Shown here: piece by piece, positions 35,725 to 43,367 of the stretch
How positions within the stretch are numbered: position 1 is the stretch's first letter
Layout of the letters: every line of letters starts with the position of its first letter
NCBI GenBank assembly: GCA_035548495.1
Contig: DASZSV010000036.1
Location: 62,001 to 126,000 of the forward strand
From: CAILZL01 sp035548495
GTDB lineage: Bacteria > Pseudomonadota > Gammaproteobacteria > Steroidobacterales > Steroidobacteraceae
Direction of reading: 5' to 3'
Length of the DNA: 64,000 nt
Notes under the pieces: generated by a model
Databases searched by the model: none
Told to the model about the DNA's origin: nothing
What the model saw: the letters and a program-made list of their open reading frames with translations, nothing else
Made by a program: the position numbers and the translations under genes

Positions 35725-37464
35725 TTACTCAACCGTTACCATGTGTAATTCATCAAGGCTGGTAATGCCATTTTTAACTTTCTCAAGCGCAGCGCGACGC
35801 AAATCCCATATGCCTTCTTTTGCGGCCTGATCCGCTATGTCTACGGCGCTTCCACCTTGAAGAATAATACGGCCAATCGCATCGGAGATGGGCATCACCT
35901 GATAAATACCCACACGCCCTTTGTAGCCGTCGGTGCAATTGCTGCAACCGACTGGCTTGTAAAGCTTCAGTCCTTTATCCACTTCTTCCGCTGAGAATCC
36001 TTCTTTGAGCAATGCTTCACGCGGCAAATCCAGCGGCGCCTTGCAGGTGTTGCATAACTTGCGTGCCAAGCGTTGGGCGATGATCAAGGCCACAGAAGTT
36101 GCGATGGCGTAGGGTTGCACACCCATGTCAACCAAACGTGACAAGGTTTTTGGCGCGTCATTGGTATGAAGTGTAGACAATACCAAGTGACCGGTCTGCG
36201 ATGCCTTGATGGCGATTTCCGCAGTTTCAAGATCACGAATTTCGCCGACCATGATGACGTCCGGGTCTTGACGCAAGAACGCACGCAACGCTGAAGCGAA
36301 AGTCAGTCCCACCTTGGGGTTTACATTGACCTGATTCACACCGGGCAAGTTGATTTCGGCAGGGTCTTCTGCAGTAGAAATGTTGGTATCTTCCTTGTTG
36401 AGAATATTCAATCCGGTATACAACGATACGGTTTTACCGCTGCCGGTAGGTCCGGTAACCAGGATCATTCCATGCGGCCTTGCCAACGCCGACATGTACA
36501 AATCCTTCTGAAATGGTTCGTATCCCAATACATCAATACCCAACATGGCACTGGACGGATCCAGAATACGCGCGACAATTTTCTCGCCAAACAGTGTTGG
36601 ACAAGTACTGACGCGAAAGTCGATTGCCCGTGTCTTGGATATGCGTAGTTTGATGCGGCCGTCCTGCGGAACGCGACGTTCGGCGATATCCAGGCGCGAC
36701 ATTACTTTTACGCGCGCGGCGAGTTTATATGCCAGTTGAACCGGGGGGGTGGCAACTTCTTTCAGGTAGCCATCCAATCGAAGCCTGATCCGGTAGAACT
36801 TCTCATAGGGCTCAAAATGAATATCCGAGGCACCTTTGCGAATCGCATCCAGCAATATTTTGTTGACAAACCGGACGATGGGTGCGTCTTCGACATCATC
36901 TTTTGTGGCTGCTTCACCCAGTTCGTCTTCACCTCCGGTGACATCCAGCCCTTCAAGGTCGACATCGTCGGCGCCCAAGTCGGGCATCTGGGTGTCTACT
37001 TGTTCCAGCGTTTTGCCTGACACTTTTTGAAGCTTGTCTTCCTCCACGATGACCGCTTCCACGGCCATGCTGGTGTGGAAGCGAATTTCATCAAGCGCGT
37101 GGGTAAAAGTGGGATCAGAAACTGCAATGTACAGCCGTTTTCCGCGGCGCAGCAACGGCAGCACGCGGTGTTTTTGGAGCAGTTTGTCCGACACCAGCTT
37201 GACGACATCCAAGTCGGGCTGAATGGCGTCCAAATCCAGAAGAGGAACGCCAAATTCTTGAGAAGCCGCTATCGCAATCTCACGGGGGTCAGCTAATCCT
37301 TTGGATACTAAGTGGGATACAAAGCTGGAATTGGCTTCCTTTGCGTCCTGCAATGCCTGAAGGGCCGCCTTCTCGTCCAGAAGCCCATCCTGAATCAATC
37401 GCAAGGGCAGACCCTGCAGGGCCATGCGCTGCGTTGAGAGCATAGATAACGGTTGTTCGTTCAT
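35725..37464 (-). CDS. pilB: Type IV pilus assembly ATPase PilB
   Basis: 579-residue extension motor. N-terminal MshEN-type domain (about 20-160), then the GSPII_E ATPase: Walker A TGPTGSGKTVSLY, Asp box, Walker B DVIMVGEIRDLETAEIA, His box STLHTNDAPKTLSRL and the zinc tetracysteine CNTCK...CSNC. MshEN domains bind c-di-GMP in related ATPases, so motor control by c-di-GMP is possible here. Start at 37464; an in-frame ATG at 37443 is an alternative. Confidence 0.96.
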   Translation of the reverse strand: MNEQPLSMLSTQRMALQGLPLRLIQDGLLDEKAALQALQDAKEANSSFVSHLVSKGLADPREIAIAASQEFGVPLLDLDAIQPDLDVVKLVSDKLLQKHRVLPLLRRGKRLYIAVSDPTFTHALDEIRFHTSMAVEAVIVEEDKLQKVSGKTLEQVDTQMPDLGADDVDLEGLDVTGGEDELGEAATKDDVEDAPIVRFVNKILLDAIRKGASDIHFEPYEKFYRIRLRLDGYLKEVATPPVQLAYKLAARVKVMSRLDIAERRVPQDGRIKLRISKTRAIDFRVSTCPTLFGEKIVARILDPSSAMLGIDVLGYEPFQKDLYMSALARPHGMILVTGPTGSGKTVSLYTGLNILNKEDTNISTAEDPAEINLPGVNQVNVNPKVGLTFASALRAFLRQDPDVIMVGEIRDLETAEIAIKASQTGHLVLSTLHTNDAPKTLSRLVDMGVQPYAIATSVALIIAQRLARKLCNTCKAPLDLPREALLKEGFSAEEVDKGLKLYKPVGCSNCTDGYKGRVGIYQVMPISDAIGRIILQGGSAVDIADQAAKEGIWDLRRAALEKVKNGITSLDELHMVTVE

Positions 37465-37657
37465 CGAAGTGGTACAGAGAGTCGGATTGGATGGCGCAGT
37501 TTGATGTGAATGTTTCCACTCGGCAATTGTTAAATTGTGCCTGATTCTGCCTTACAAGGTAGCCAGACCGAGGTGCATGCGTCACAATCTTCCAGGTTGT
37601 CGCAGATCGCTTTGCAAGATCAGGCAGCAACTCTTAACTAAGGTCAACCAGAATCTG

Positions 37658-39346
37658 ATGTTATCTTCAATCCGGCAGCTGCTAACCCTGTTTGGTGGTT
37701 TATTGATGGTGCTTGCGTGGTTAATTCCCGACAAATATCCACCTTGGACTTCATTTTATAACGAAAGCTCTGCGGGCGTTGCGCTATTGCTGCTGGTACT
37801 GGCGCAACCATCTAGCCCCCAGAGGATGGGGATGCCACCGACTGGGTGGTTTTTTGTGGCTCTTGCAGCGGTACCCTGGGTCCAGTGGCTATTTGGTTTG
37901 TTTTACTACAGCGGTGATGCGTGGTCATCAAGCCTTTACATGTTGGGTATTGCGATGGCAATTTCGACCGGCTATGGGTGGGCACAAACCGATGCCAAAA
38001 GGCTTGCGGCTTTGTTATCTGTAGCAATCTTGGTTGCAGCAGTGATTTCTAGTGGTATTGCACTTGATCAGGCGCTTGGAGGATATCCTATGGGTATCTG
38101 GGCCGACCACCTGACTCACGGTTTTCGCGCTATCGGAAATGTTGCGCAATCCAATAATCTTGCCACCTTGATCGCTTTTGGGGTGATAGGTTTGTTGTTG
38201 TTGCGAGAACAAAGAGTGCTGGGGAACATATCGAGCGTTTGTATAGCGATATTGCTGGTGTCGGGTGCTGCCGCAACACAATCGCGGACTTCGTTGCTGT
38301 ATGGGCCAATGCTAGTGTGTGGCTTGTACTATTTTTCCAAATACAAATCCGTTGCATTTGTGACGAAGCCGCTGACTCTGGGCATAGTAACCACAATATA
38401 TACAGGACTAATTTTCTGGTTTCATTTTTTGCTTCAAATCGTCTGGCAGATGTCCGCAAATTCCTTTGCAGATCGCGGGTTGGAGACGGCTCGCGTTAAT
38501 GTTTGGCCAATACTGATTGACGGACTGAATCATAAACCTTGGTTTGGTTACGGTTGGTTGCAGGTCGCATCTGCGCAGTATGAAGTAGCTAACTTGCACC
38601 CGCCGGTAAAGGAATTGTTCGCTCAGGCGCACAATTTATTTTTGGATTTGCTGATTTCTTGTGGTTACCCGCTGGGAATACTACTGTGTTTCGCCGTGAT
38701 TTATTGGTTTATCACGCGCATGCGTAAGGTGGCTACGGTGGAAGCTGTGTTTGGAATGTTGCTGCTCGGCATATTAGGCATTCATTCGATGTTGGAATTG
38801 CCGTACTATTATTCCTATTTTTTGATTCCGGTTGGACTGTGGGTCGGTTTGATCGAGTGTTCAGTCGATTCGATGTGCTGGTTGTCTTTTCGCTGGAAAT
38901 GGTTTGTATGTGCGTTGACGTCATCGATATTTATTGCGGTATGTTGGGACTATCCCAAAGTGGAAGAAGATTTCCGAACGGCGCGCTTTGCATATCTAAA
39001 TGTCAACGCCAGACATGACAGTGGATCCGAGGTCAAGGCGCCGTTTCTGTCCAACCTTGTTGCATATTTACAATTTTATCGGACAACTCCAAAGCCCGGC
39101 ATGAGCAATGAGGCGTTGGCCGCTCTGGAAGCGGTTACTCGCCGCTATCCCTACGGTAGATTGCTCTTCGGCTATGCAGAGGCGTTGGCCTTCAATGATC
39201 AATTGTCAGAAGCAACGAAAGTATTTTTGAAAATACGCTTTATTTTTGGAGACAGCGCATATTTTTCATACCGAGAAGCGCTGCATAAGAAGGCAACGAA
39301 CGGAACGCCAATGCTCGTCGATTTGGACCAATCGCTACCTTATTAA
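37658..39346 (+). CDS. PglL/TfpO-like pilin O-oligosaccharyltransferase (Wzy_C family)
   Basis: 562 residues from the ATG at 37658; the frame is open to 37535. About ten to twelve membrane helices and a large periplasmic loop holding NVAQSNNLATL, FADRGLETARVNVWP, then QAHNLFLDLLISCGYPLG, the Wzy_C/PglL signature with its His. The C-terminal ~120 residues form a soluble domain as in PglL. Divergent from pilB and convergent with pilA across a terminator, so pilin glycosylation is the likely role. An O-antigen polymerase or ligase cannot be excluded by sequence alone. Confidence 0.75.
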   Translation: MLSSIRQLLTLFGGLLMVLAWLIPDKYPPWTSFYNESSAGVALLLLVLAQPSSPQRMGMPPTGWFFVALAAVPWVQWLFGLFYYSGDAWSSSLYMLGIAMAISTGYGWAQTDAKRLAALLSVAILVAAVISSGIALDQALGGYPMGIWADHLTHGFRAIGNVAQSNNLATLIAFGVIGLLLLREQRVLGNISSVCIAILLVSGAAATQSRTSLLYGPMLVCGLYYFSKYKSVAFVTKPLTLGIVTTIYTGLIFWFHFLLQIVWQMSANSFADRGLETARVNVWPILIDGLNHKPWFGYGWLQVASAQYEVANLHPPVKELFAQAHNLFLDLLISCGYPLGILLCFAVIYWFITRMRKVATVEAVFGMLLLGILGIHSMLELPYYYSYFLIPVGLWVGLIECSVDSMCWLSFRWKWFVCALTSSIFIAVCWDYPKVEEDFRTARFAYLNVNARHDSGSEVKAPFLSNLVAYLQFYRTTPKPGMSNEALAALEAVTRRYPYGRLLFGYAEALAFNDQLSEATKVFLKIRFIFGDSAYFSYREALHKKATNGTPMLVDLDQSLPY

Positions 39347-39362
39347 AACGCGCCCAAAACGA

Positions 39363-39392
39363 CAAAGGGGCACAATGTGCCCCTTTGCTTTT
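39363..39392. terminator. Bidirectional intrinsic terminator
   Basis: Perfect 11-bp stem CAAAGGGGCAC / GTGCCCCTTTG with a 3-nt loop (39363-39387), followed by CTTTT on the + strand and by TCGTTTT on the - strand. Lies between the convergent PglL-like gene and pilA and should stop transcription from both. Confidence 0.88.
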
Positions 39393-39416
39393 AGACTACA
39401 TCAAACCTCAACATCA

Positions 39417-39896
39417 TTAGCCGCGGCAAGAGCCCGGCAAAAACTTGGGTTCAACCGTGGTGCCTGTGCCGCCGCAAACCCATTTGTAAATTGTTGAGCC
39501 GCCGTCGTTATTTGTCAGTGTCGCTGCGGCAGTCTTATATGGGATCAATGTGATCACATTCTTGCCACTGAGTGCCGTGATTGCAGTGTCATCCATGGTA
39601 ACCGTGACCACGCCATTGTCATCGGTTGTAACACTTTTGACATATTTTGATGCATTTGTGCCAGATGTAGATTCGCATCCCCAGTTATTGGCGGCAGGAA
39701 GAGATGCGCTAGTTGCCGATTGTGTGGTTTCGGTGATGGATGTACGGCACGCGGACGCAGCCAGAATACCTTCACTGATCTTCGCGCGAACGGTGTAATT
39801 CTGATAGGCAGGTAACGCAATTGCCGCCAAGATACCGATGATCGCGACCACGATCATCAATTCGATCAGGGTAAAACCCTTTTGAACTTGTTTCAT
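39417..39896 (-). CDS. pilA: Type IV major pilin PilA
   Basis: 159 residues from the ATG at 39896. Short leader MKQVQKG, then FTLIELMIVVAIIGILAAIA (cleavage after Gly, Glu5 present), helix QNYTVRAKISEGILAAS, and a Ser/Thr-rich globular domain with a C-terminal disulfide loop candidate (WVCGG...PGSC). Ends SCRG. Processed by PilD, assembled by PilBC. A sigma-54 promoter lies upstream and the PglL-like glycosyltransferase gene is adjacent. Confidence 0.95.
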   Translation of the reverse strand: MKQVQKGFTLIELMIVVAIIGILAAIALPAYQNYTVRAKISEGILAASACRTSITETTQSATSASLPAANNWGCESTSGTNASKYVKSVTTDDNGVVTVTMDDTAITALSGKNVITLIPYKTAAATLTNNDGGSTIYKWVCGGTGTTVEPKFLPGSCRG

Positions 39897-39960
39897 AAAT
39901 GAAAATCTCCGGGAGAGTTGGGAATCAAATTTTCGGCGTTCTGCGCCTGTGCTGATGAAT

Positions 39961-39976
39961 AGCAAAGCGCGTGCCA
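39961..39976 (-). promoter_or_regulatory. Sigma-54 promoter of pilA
   Basis: On the - strand: TGGCACGCGCTTTGCT, a full match to the sigma-54 consensus TGGCAC-N5-TTGCW with the required GG-N10-GC spacing. It lies about 65 bp before the pilA ATG, giving a leader of ~50 nt. PilR, a sigma-54 activator, is encoded nearby. Confidence 0.9.
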
Positions 39977-40305
39977 GTGCTTTTTATAGCATGTAAGTGA
40001 CTGATGTGTAATCGTTGATGGCTCGCAGATGTGACTGCTATCACGATGTGCGCCATATCGCATTCTGACCGTTTTTGTCACTGTATGACACAAATTGTCA
40101 GCGAGTGACGCCAATCACCATCACATAGCTATGTCTTAACTAGTCGGAAGGGTATGCGGATTCTTCGGTGATTTTATCTGGAATGGCGAGGCTGCGTGCG
40201 TTGCTATACAAAGTCGCTGAAAAGAATTCAGTGCATGCAGTTCAACAATTGGGATAGTGCAAATTTGCATGGGCATTTCTCGCTGCTTCCCCACTTTTAC
40301 GCGGT

Positions 40306-40333
40306 TCACAATGCTCGAAGGCCATGTACCATG
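40306..40333 (+). promoter_or_regulatory. Candidate promoter of the Csr-type sRNA
   Basis: TTCACA (40306-40311), 16-bp spacer, TACCAT (40328-40333), placed immediately before the GGA-rich transcript region. No canonical GacA box (TGTAAG...CTTACA) was seen close upstream. Confidence 0.4.
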
Positions 40334-40339
40334 CATCCC

Positions 40340-40490
40340 AAGTTCAGATTGCAGGATGCACAGGGATAAAGGATGCAGAAGGAAAGCAGATTCATCAGGG
40401 TGATGCGCAGGACAAAAGCCTGAGGGGAATCAGGCAGGACTGAACTTCAGGCAACAGGAACCAGGACGGCGCTGTGTTGCCATGTTTTTA
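40340..40490 (+). ncRNA. Candidate CsrB/RsmZ-type regulatory RNA
   Basis: Within ~110 nt there are nine GGA motifs (at about 40355, 40365, 40372, 40381, 40410, 40426, 40437, 40457, 40464), most as AGGA or AGGGA, several more A-G-G units, no convincing ORF, and a terminator-like end: stem GGCAACA (40450-40456) with TGTTGCC (40475-40481), then ATGTTTTT. This is the hallmark of RNAs that sequester CsrA/RsmA. The run of T is on the + strand, so the hairpin is not the terminator of the convergent FlhC-like gene. The intergenic sequence between here and pilA (39977-40305) shows nothing else recognisable. Confidence 0.65.
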
Positions 40491-40511
40491 CATTGGCGGC
40501 AATGATGTCAA

Positions 40512-41102
40512 TTATCTGCGTCTTCTGGTTTTCGGCGGCAGGGCAACGTCTTGTTCACCCCGTTCCTTGGCCATTTTTTCGCGCAGTTTGCAGATGGGAC
40601 AATCACGTTTGACCACAGTGTGATTGTCACCAAGATAATGGCTGTTGCAGTGTTTGCAGCATTGCAGGAAGAGTTCGGAGCGTGCAGCGAGCATGCGTGC
40701 GAAATACCATGCCTGTTCAAAGTTCAGCGGTTCGTTGATGGCCAGTTCAAGATAGCGGCCGTATGCCACGCAAAAGCGGTGCGCATATTGCAGGTTTTGT
40801 GTCAGCCACGGCTTGGGGCGATAGCCTTTCAACAATCCGTGCGAAGCAAGCACGCTGGCGAGAATGGATGCTTCGAGTTGAATATTGGCATTGCGGGTGA
40901 ATTGCAGCGCTTGTTGTGGTGACCGTCCGCGATGACGGGTCGTTGTGATGACACCGTTGCGTTTGATCTGCCGGTACAGGCGCCGGATCTGGTCATCGGT
41001 CAACTTGGTGGACAAGCGAATGGTCCGGGTGCGCGCTTCAAACCGTATCATGCTGGTGGCAATGGCGAAGCGGTCAGTGTCCGATCGGGGGAAGATATCC
41101 AT
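40512..41102 (-). CDS. FlhC-like transcriptional regulator
   Basis: 196 residues from the ATG at 41102 (a TTG at 41111 is also open). N-terminal helical region (SMIRFEARTRTIRLSTKLTDDQIRRLYRQI) and C-terminal four-Cys zinc site QCCKHCNSHYLG...DCPICK, the arrangement of FlhC, the DNA-binding half of the flagellar master regulator FlhD4C2. The middle part (RPKPWLTQNLQYAHRFCVAY, EQAWYFARMLAARSELFL) also fits FlhC. The C-terminal tail is basic. A divergent neighbour may be its FlhD-like partner. Confidence 0.75.
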   Translation of the reverse strand: MDIFPRSDTDRFAIATSMIRFEARTRTIRLSTKLTDDQIRRLYRQIKRNGVITTTRHRGRSPQQALQFTRNANIQLEASILASVLASHGLLKGYRPKPWLTQNLQYAHRFCVAYGRYLELAINEPLNFEQAWYFARMLAARSELFLQCCKHCNSHYLGDNHTVVKRDCPICKLREKMAKERGEQDVALPPKTRRRR

Positions 41103-41255
41103 GGTTATCAATCCGGGCTGTAAAATTCGTTGAAATTGGTTGACGCAACGTACGCTAACAGAATTTAATACAAGACACGACTGATTTGCACGCTGCGTTG
41201 CAGCAGCAAGTTTGGCAATCTGATTCTGAAGTCACTGATGACATGGGAGTGGAAT

Positions 41256-41978
41256 ATGGCCTTGTTCAGACGTAAATCCGCAGCAAGTGATACGGCAATC
41301 GCACATCAACCGCTGGATGCCAATCAGCAACAGTTGCTGCAACTGAATATCGATTTTCTCAAGCTGTTGATCGCGGCAAATCAACCTGATGTGCAGGCCA
41401 GTGTGGTTACCCGTTCGCAATTAAGTCTGCCTTCAGTACAAACCACGGCGATGTCGGAATGTTCCGATGAAGCCATCCGTACCATGGCTGCCTGCGGATT
41501 TTCATTGTTCTCCTTCAGTTTTCATCTCGCTGACATGTGGGAACGCATGGCAAGGAGCGCTGTCCAGGAATCCTCCGTGCAGCGCTATGCGGGCGATGCG
41601 AATGCAGCGGGCAATTCTCCGATTGAGGTTGCCTACGCCGGATTCGCGGAATGCGCGTTGTTTTTTGCATGGCATCTTGCCCAGCATCAACCGATGGCAG
41701 CACGCGTCATGCTCGGCATGCGTGAAGAAACTGCCGCAATACTTGCGCCATTGCAATTGTGGCAATGCCGGCAGATTGCACAACGCAGTTATCAAATGCT
41801 CACGCCGCGCTGGCCGAACAATCCCTATTTCTGGGTGGATATGTTGCGCTATGCGACCACGAAGGACGAAGAACATTTCCGGTTCGCGCGCCTGATGGGA
41901 ACGCAATTGATTGCACGCGACATGGAGCCCAGTGCATTCATGCGTGTCAGTCCGGTGGAAGGCAAGGCTTCTGCATAA
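41256..41978 (+). CDS. FlhD-like protein, partner of the divergent FlhC-like regulator (tentative)
   Basis: 240 residues from the ATG at 41256 (GGAGTGGA upstream); an in-frame ATG at 41238 exists. The C-terminal half (FFAWHLAQHQPMAARVMLG, then EETAAILAPLQLWQCRQIAQ) can be aligned by eye with E. coli FlhD ([20 protein letters not shown], then EEMATTLAALTLPQMVKLAE). The N-terminal half (NIDFLKLLIAANQ ... IRTMAACGFSLFSF) may be a second, diverged copy. Classical FlhD is ~116 residues, so this would be a double-length form. It is divergent from the FlhC-like gene across 153 bp. The family call is mine and needs a profile search. Confidence 0.5.
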   Translation: MALFRRKSAASDTAIAHQPLDANQQQLLQLNIDFLKLLIAANQPDVQASVVTRSQLSLPSVQTTAMSECSDEAIRTMAACGFSLFSFSFHLADMWERMARSAVQESSVQRYAGDANAAGNSPIEVAYAGFAECALFFAWHLAQHQPMAARVMLGMREETAAILAPLQLWQCRQIAQRSYQMLTPRWPNNPYFWVDMLRYATTKDEEHFRFARLMGTQLIARDMEPSAFMRVSPVEGKASA

Positions 41979-42012
41979 AGCTTCTGCTGCTCTGAATGTT
42001 CTTGCGCGCGCG

Positions 42013-43365
42013 TTATTCCAGCCCCAGCTTCTTGATGCGATAACGCAATGAGCGAAAGCTCATGCCAAGCAATGCGGCTGCCTTGGTCTTGTTGTAGCGC
42101 GTTTGTTCAAGCGCTTTCAGGATGGCATCGCGTTCGATGTCTTCCAGTGCATCGCCGAGCGCTTCACCCGGCAGAACTTCAGCGCTGATCTTCGGTTTCT
42201 CGACGATCTCCGTGGTTGCGGCTTTAGGTCGCAACTGCAAATCACCCACATCAATGGTGAAGCGCGCACACAAGGTGGCGGCTCGTTCAAGAATGTTTTC
42301 CAGTTCACGCACATTGCCCGGAAAGTGATAGTTGATCAGCGCATCCCGCGCTGCGGGAGTGATGCGCAAGGCTTCACTCAGTTGCTGGCTTTGCCGTTTG
42401 AGAATGAAGTCGATCAGCTCAGGAATATCCTGTGCGCGTTCGCGCAGTGATGGCACGCGAATCTCGATGACGTTGACGCGATAGAACAGGTCTTCGCGAA
42501 ACGCGCCTTCGGTGACCATGCGCGCCAGATTCTTGTGAGTTGCAGAAAGGATGCGCACGTCCACGGCATACTCGCGTGCATCGCCGACGGGGCGCACAGT
42601 TTTTTGCTGGATCACGCGCAGCAGCTTGACCTGCATGTGCAATGGCAGATCGGCAATTTCATCCAGAAACAGGGTGCCACCTTCGGCGCTTTGAATCAGT
42701 CCTTGCTTGTCACTGGTTGCACCGGTGAAGCTGCCTTTCTTGTGGCCGAACAATTCACTTTCCATCAGTTCGGATGGAATGGCGCCGCAATTCACCGGAA
42801 CAAATGGCGCATCGCGTCGCGCACCCGAATCGTGAATGAGATGCGCAACCAGTTCCTTGCCGGTGCCTGATTCGCCATAGATGTGCACCGGTGCCTGACT
42901 GCGCGAGACTTTGTCGATCATGTCTCGCAAGTCATTCATGGCGGCAGATTGTCCAAGCAGGCGCACTTTGGGCAACACACCGGTGCTTTCATGCTGATCT
43001 GCGAGTTTCAATGTGGCGCTGATCAATTTGCGCAACGCGGCCAGATCCAGGGGTTTGGAAATGAAGTCAAAGGCACCGAGTTTAAGTGCACGCACTGCGG
43101 ATTCCACATTGCCATGCGCGGTGATGACTGCAACGGGAATGTTGGGACGATGATTCTGTATCCATTCGACGAGAGCAAGTCCATCGCCATCCGGCAGTTT
43201 CATGTCAGTCAGGCACAGTTCAAAATTGTTGTTGCGCAGGCGCGCAATGGCGCTGTTCAGGTCTGGCGCAGTGCTGACATCAATGTTCATGCGTTGCAGG
43301 GTGATGGTGAGCAGCTCACGAATGTCGGCTTCATCATCAACCACCAGTGCGCGCGGATTGCTCAT
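42013..43365 (-). CDS. pilR: Sigma-54-dependent response regulator PilR
   Basis: 450 residues from the ATG at 43365, overlapping the pilS stop region. Receiver domain (VVDDEADIRELL; phospho-acceptor Asp in CLTDMKLPDGDG), AAA+ domain with GESGTGKELVAHLIH, the sigma-54 contact loop GSFTGA and GGTLFLDEIADLP, then a Fis-type helix-turn-helix (NKTKAAALLGMSFRSLRYRI). It should activate the sigma-54 pilA promoter at 39961-39976. Confidence 0.95.
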   Translation of the reverse strand: MSNPRALVVDDEADIRELLTITLQRMNIDVSTAPDLNSAIARLRNNNFELCLTDMKLPDGDGLALVEWIQNHRPNIPVAVITAHGNVESAVRALKLGAFDFISKPLDLAALRKLISATLKLADQHESTGVLPKVRLLGQSAAMNDLRDMIDKVSRSQAPVHIYGESGTGKELVAHLIHDSGARRDAPFVPVNCGAIPSELMESELFGHKKGSFTGATSDKQGLIQSAEGGTLFLDEIADLPLHMQVKLLRVIQQKTVRPVGDAREYAVDVRILSATHKNLARMVTEGAFREDLFYRVNVIEIRVPSLRERAQDIPELIDFILKRQSQQLSEALRITPAARDALINYHFPGNVRELENILERAATLCARFTIDVGDLQLRPKAATTEIVEKPKISAEVLPGEALGDALEDIERDAILKALEQTRYNKTKAAALLGMSFRSLRYRIKKLGLE

Positions 43366-43367
43366 TA

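Noticed and set aside
37465..37657. Possible tRNA or leader RNA between pilB and the PglL-like gene
   Set aside because: No cloverleaf or T-loop consensus could be assembled.
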